Of a stretch of 64,000 nt of DNA, positions 63,284-64,000 are shown in pieces. The DNA comes from Saccharopolyspora gloriosae. Its GTDB lineage: Bacteria > Actinomycetota > Actinomycetes > Mycobacteriales > Pseudonocardiaceae. How positions within the stretch are numbered: position 1 is the stretch's first letter; the number at the start of each line of letters is the position of its first letter. Below the pieces are notes generated by a model that worked only from the letters and a program-made list of their open reading frames with translations, was not told the origin of the DNA and searched no databases. A program made the translations under genes and the position numbers. The stretch spans positions 2,527,470-2,591,469 of the forward strand of contig NZ_CP059557.1 of NCBI RefSeq assembly GCF_022828475.1, given 5' to 3'.

Positions 63284-63374
63284 CTGCCCTTCTTCCTGCT
63301 GCGAGCCATGATCCCGGATCCGGCCGGTCGCCGCACCGCACAGAGCGGAGGGCGGCCGGTCCGGCGGGCGGTGG

Positions 63375-64000
63375 TCAGTCGCGGTCGAGGCCGCGGAGGT
63401 AGGCGATGCTGGCGCGGACGTCGAGGACGGGGCCCTCACCGTTGGGCGGGGCGGTCAGGATGGCGTCCTGCTCCATCGTGTACCAGCCGCTGTACCCGTT
63501 CAGCTCCAGCACGTCGATGATCGTGGCGATGTCGATGTCGCCGGCTCCCAGCGGCCGGTACATGCCGTCGCGGACGGCGTCGGTGTAGGCGATCTCGCCG
63601 GACCGCACTCGCCGGGCGAAGGCGAGGTCGACATCTTTGAGGTGGGTGTGGGTGATCCGTCCTGGGGCCGCCTTCGCGAGCTCGACCGGGTCCGTGCCGC
63701 CGATGAGGAGATGCCCGGTGTCGAGGCACAACGGCACGGTAGAGCTGGAGAGGACCCTCTCGACTTCGTCCTTGCGCTCGACGATCGTCCCGACGTGCGG
63801 GTGCAGGACGGCGTTCACGTCCCGCTCCGCCGAGCGCGCCGTGATCCGGTCGAGATTGTCGAACAGCACTCGCCAGCCCGCGTCGTCGAGCTCGGGACGC
63901 TCGTCGTAGCCGTCGAGGCCCGACACCGCGGCCAGGACCAGGGTGCTCGCACCCGCGGCGACGTATCCGTCGAGCTCGCGGTCGATGGTCGGCAGCGGGT
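63375..64000 (-). CDS. Sugar phosphate isomerase/epimerase (IolE/IolI-like), 5' end cut by the window
   Basis: The reading frame is open to the window edge, so the N terminus lies beyond 64000. The visible 208 residues are an xylose-isomerase-type TIM barrel: VNAVLHPHVGTIVE, LCLDTGHLLIGG, ITHTHLKDVDLAFARRVRSG and the GYSGWYTMEQDAI block with the metal-binding Glu. Such enzymes isomerise inosose or keto-sugars. It precedes the Gfo/Idh/MocA gene and probably acts in the same pathway. Confidence 0.92.
   Translation of the reverse strand, partial: PLPTIDRELDGYVAAGASTLVLAAVSGLDGYDERPELDDAGWRVLFDNLDRITARSAERDVNAVLHPHVGTIVERKDEVERVLSSSTVPLCLDTGHLLIGGTDPVELAKAAPGRITHTHLKDVDLAFARRVRSGEIAYTDAVRDGMYRPLGAGDIDIATIIDVLELNGYSGWYTMEQDAILTAPPNGEGPVLDVRASIAYLRGLDRD

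Overview
The window is high-GC actinobacterial DNA. Coding frames have strong C/G third positions, GTG starts and many ATGA stop/start overlaps, and there is a WhiB regulator and many flavin/F420-type enzymes. Gene content suggests a Pseudonocardiaceae member (Saccharopolyspora or Amycolatopsis-like); that placement is inference. No rRNA, intact tRNA, replication gene or integrase was seen, so this looks like accessory chromosome sequence.

Layout. 0.3-9.5 kb: small redox and housekeeping genes (VOC protein, deazaflavin nitroreductase, SnoaL-like protein, luciferase-like monooxygenase, aldo/keto reductase, zinc alcohol dehydrogenase), a decayed IclR regulator, a tRNA-Pro 3'-end fragment that looks like an attachment-site scar, and a few small hypothetical genes. 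9.5-22.0 kb: two divergent exported EF-hand proteins. The second is 4 nt upstream of a compact Pfa-type (polyunsaturated-fatty-acid-like) iterative lipid synthase: PfaD enoyl reductase, a KS-AT-ACP-KR protein, a multi-hotdog dehydratase and a thioester-reductase-like SDR. 22-33 kb: a turnover zone with a complete IS5/IS427-type element, a truncated second copy that has removed the 5' part of a sulfatase gene, a broken hydrogenase-large-subunit fragment, an ABC/Pip export pair, a CPBP protease/MerR pair bracketed by ~49-bp repeats, and a WhiB gene.

33.2-41.6 kb: a complete nine-gene Nit1C (nitrilase-branch-1) operon with nearly every junction overlapping. It has two tandem nitrilase-fold genes, and the second has lost the catalytic Cys. 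41.6-43.2 kb: a decay zone with a degenerate type I-E-like CRISPR array without cas genes, a small ORF and a remnant of a MmyB-type regulator. 43.2-45.0 kb: etfBA.

45.1-58.4 kb: a catabolic region whose codon use is visibly less GC-rich than its neighbours. It holds an aldehyde dehydrogenase, an IclR regulator and an alcohol dehydrogenase. These are followed by a CoA-transferase, acyl-CoA dehydrogenase, CoA-transferase, 53-aa ORF and GH88-like hydrolase, then a two-component system, a truncated AMP-binding protein and an MHS-type transporter. Two copies of a palindromic motif precede the CoA-transferase operon and the transporter gene. 58.9-64 kb: a NarL-type two-component pair in which each gene carries an apparent single-base frameshift, a DUF1453-like membrane protein, and a sugar-acid type pair (Gfo/Idh/MocA dehydrogenase and a sugar-phosphate isomerase cut by the window end).
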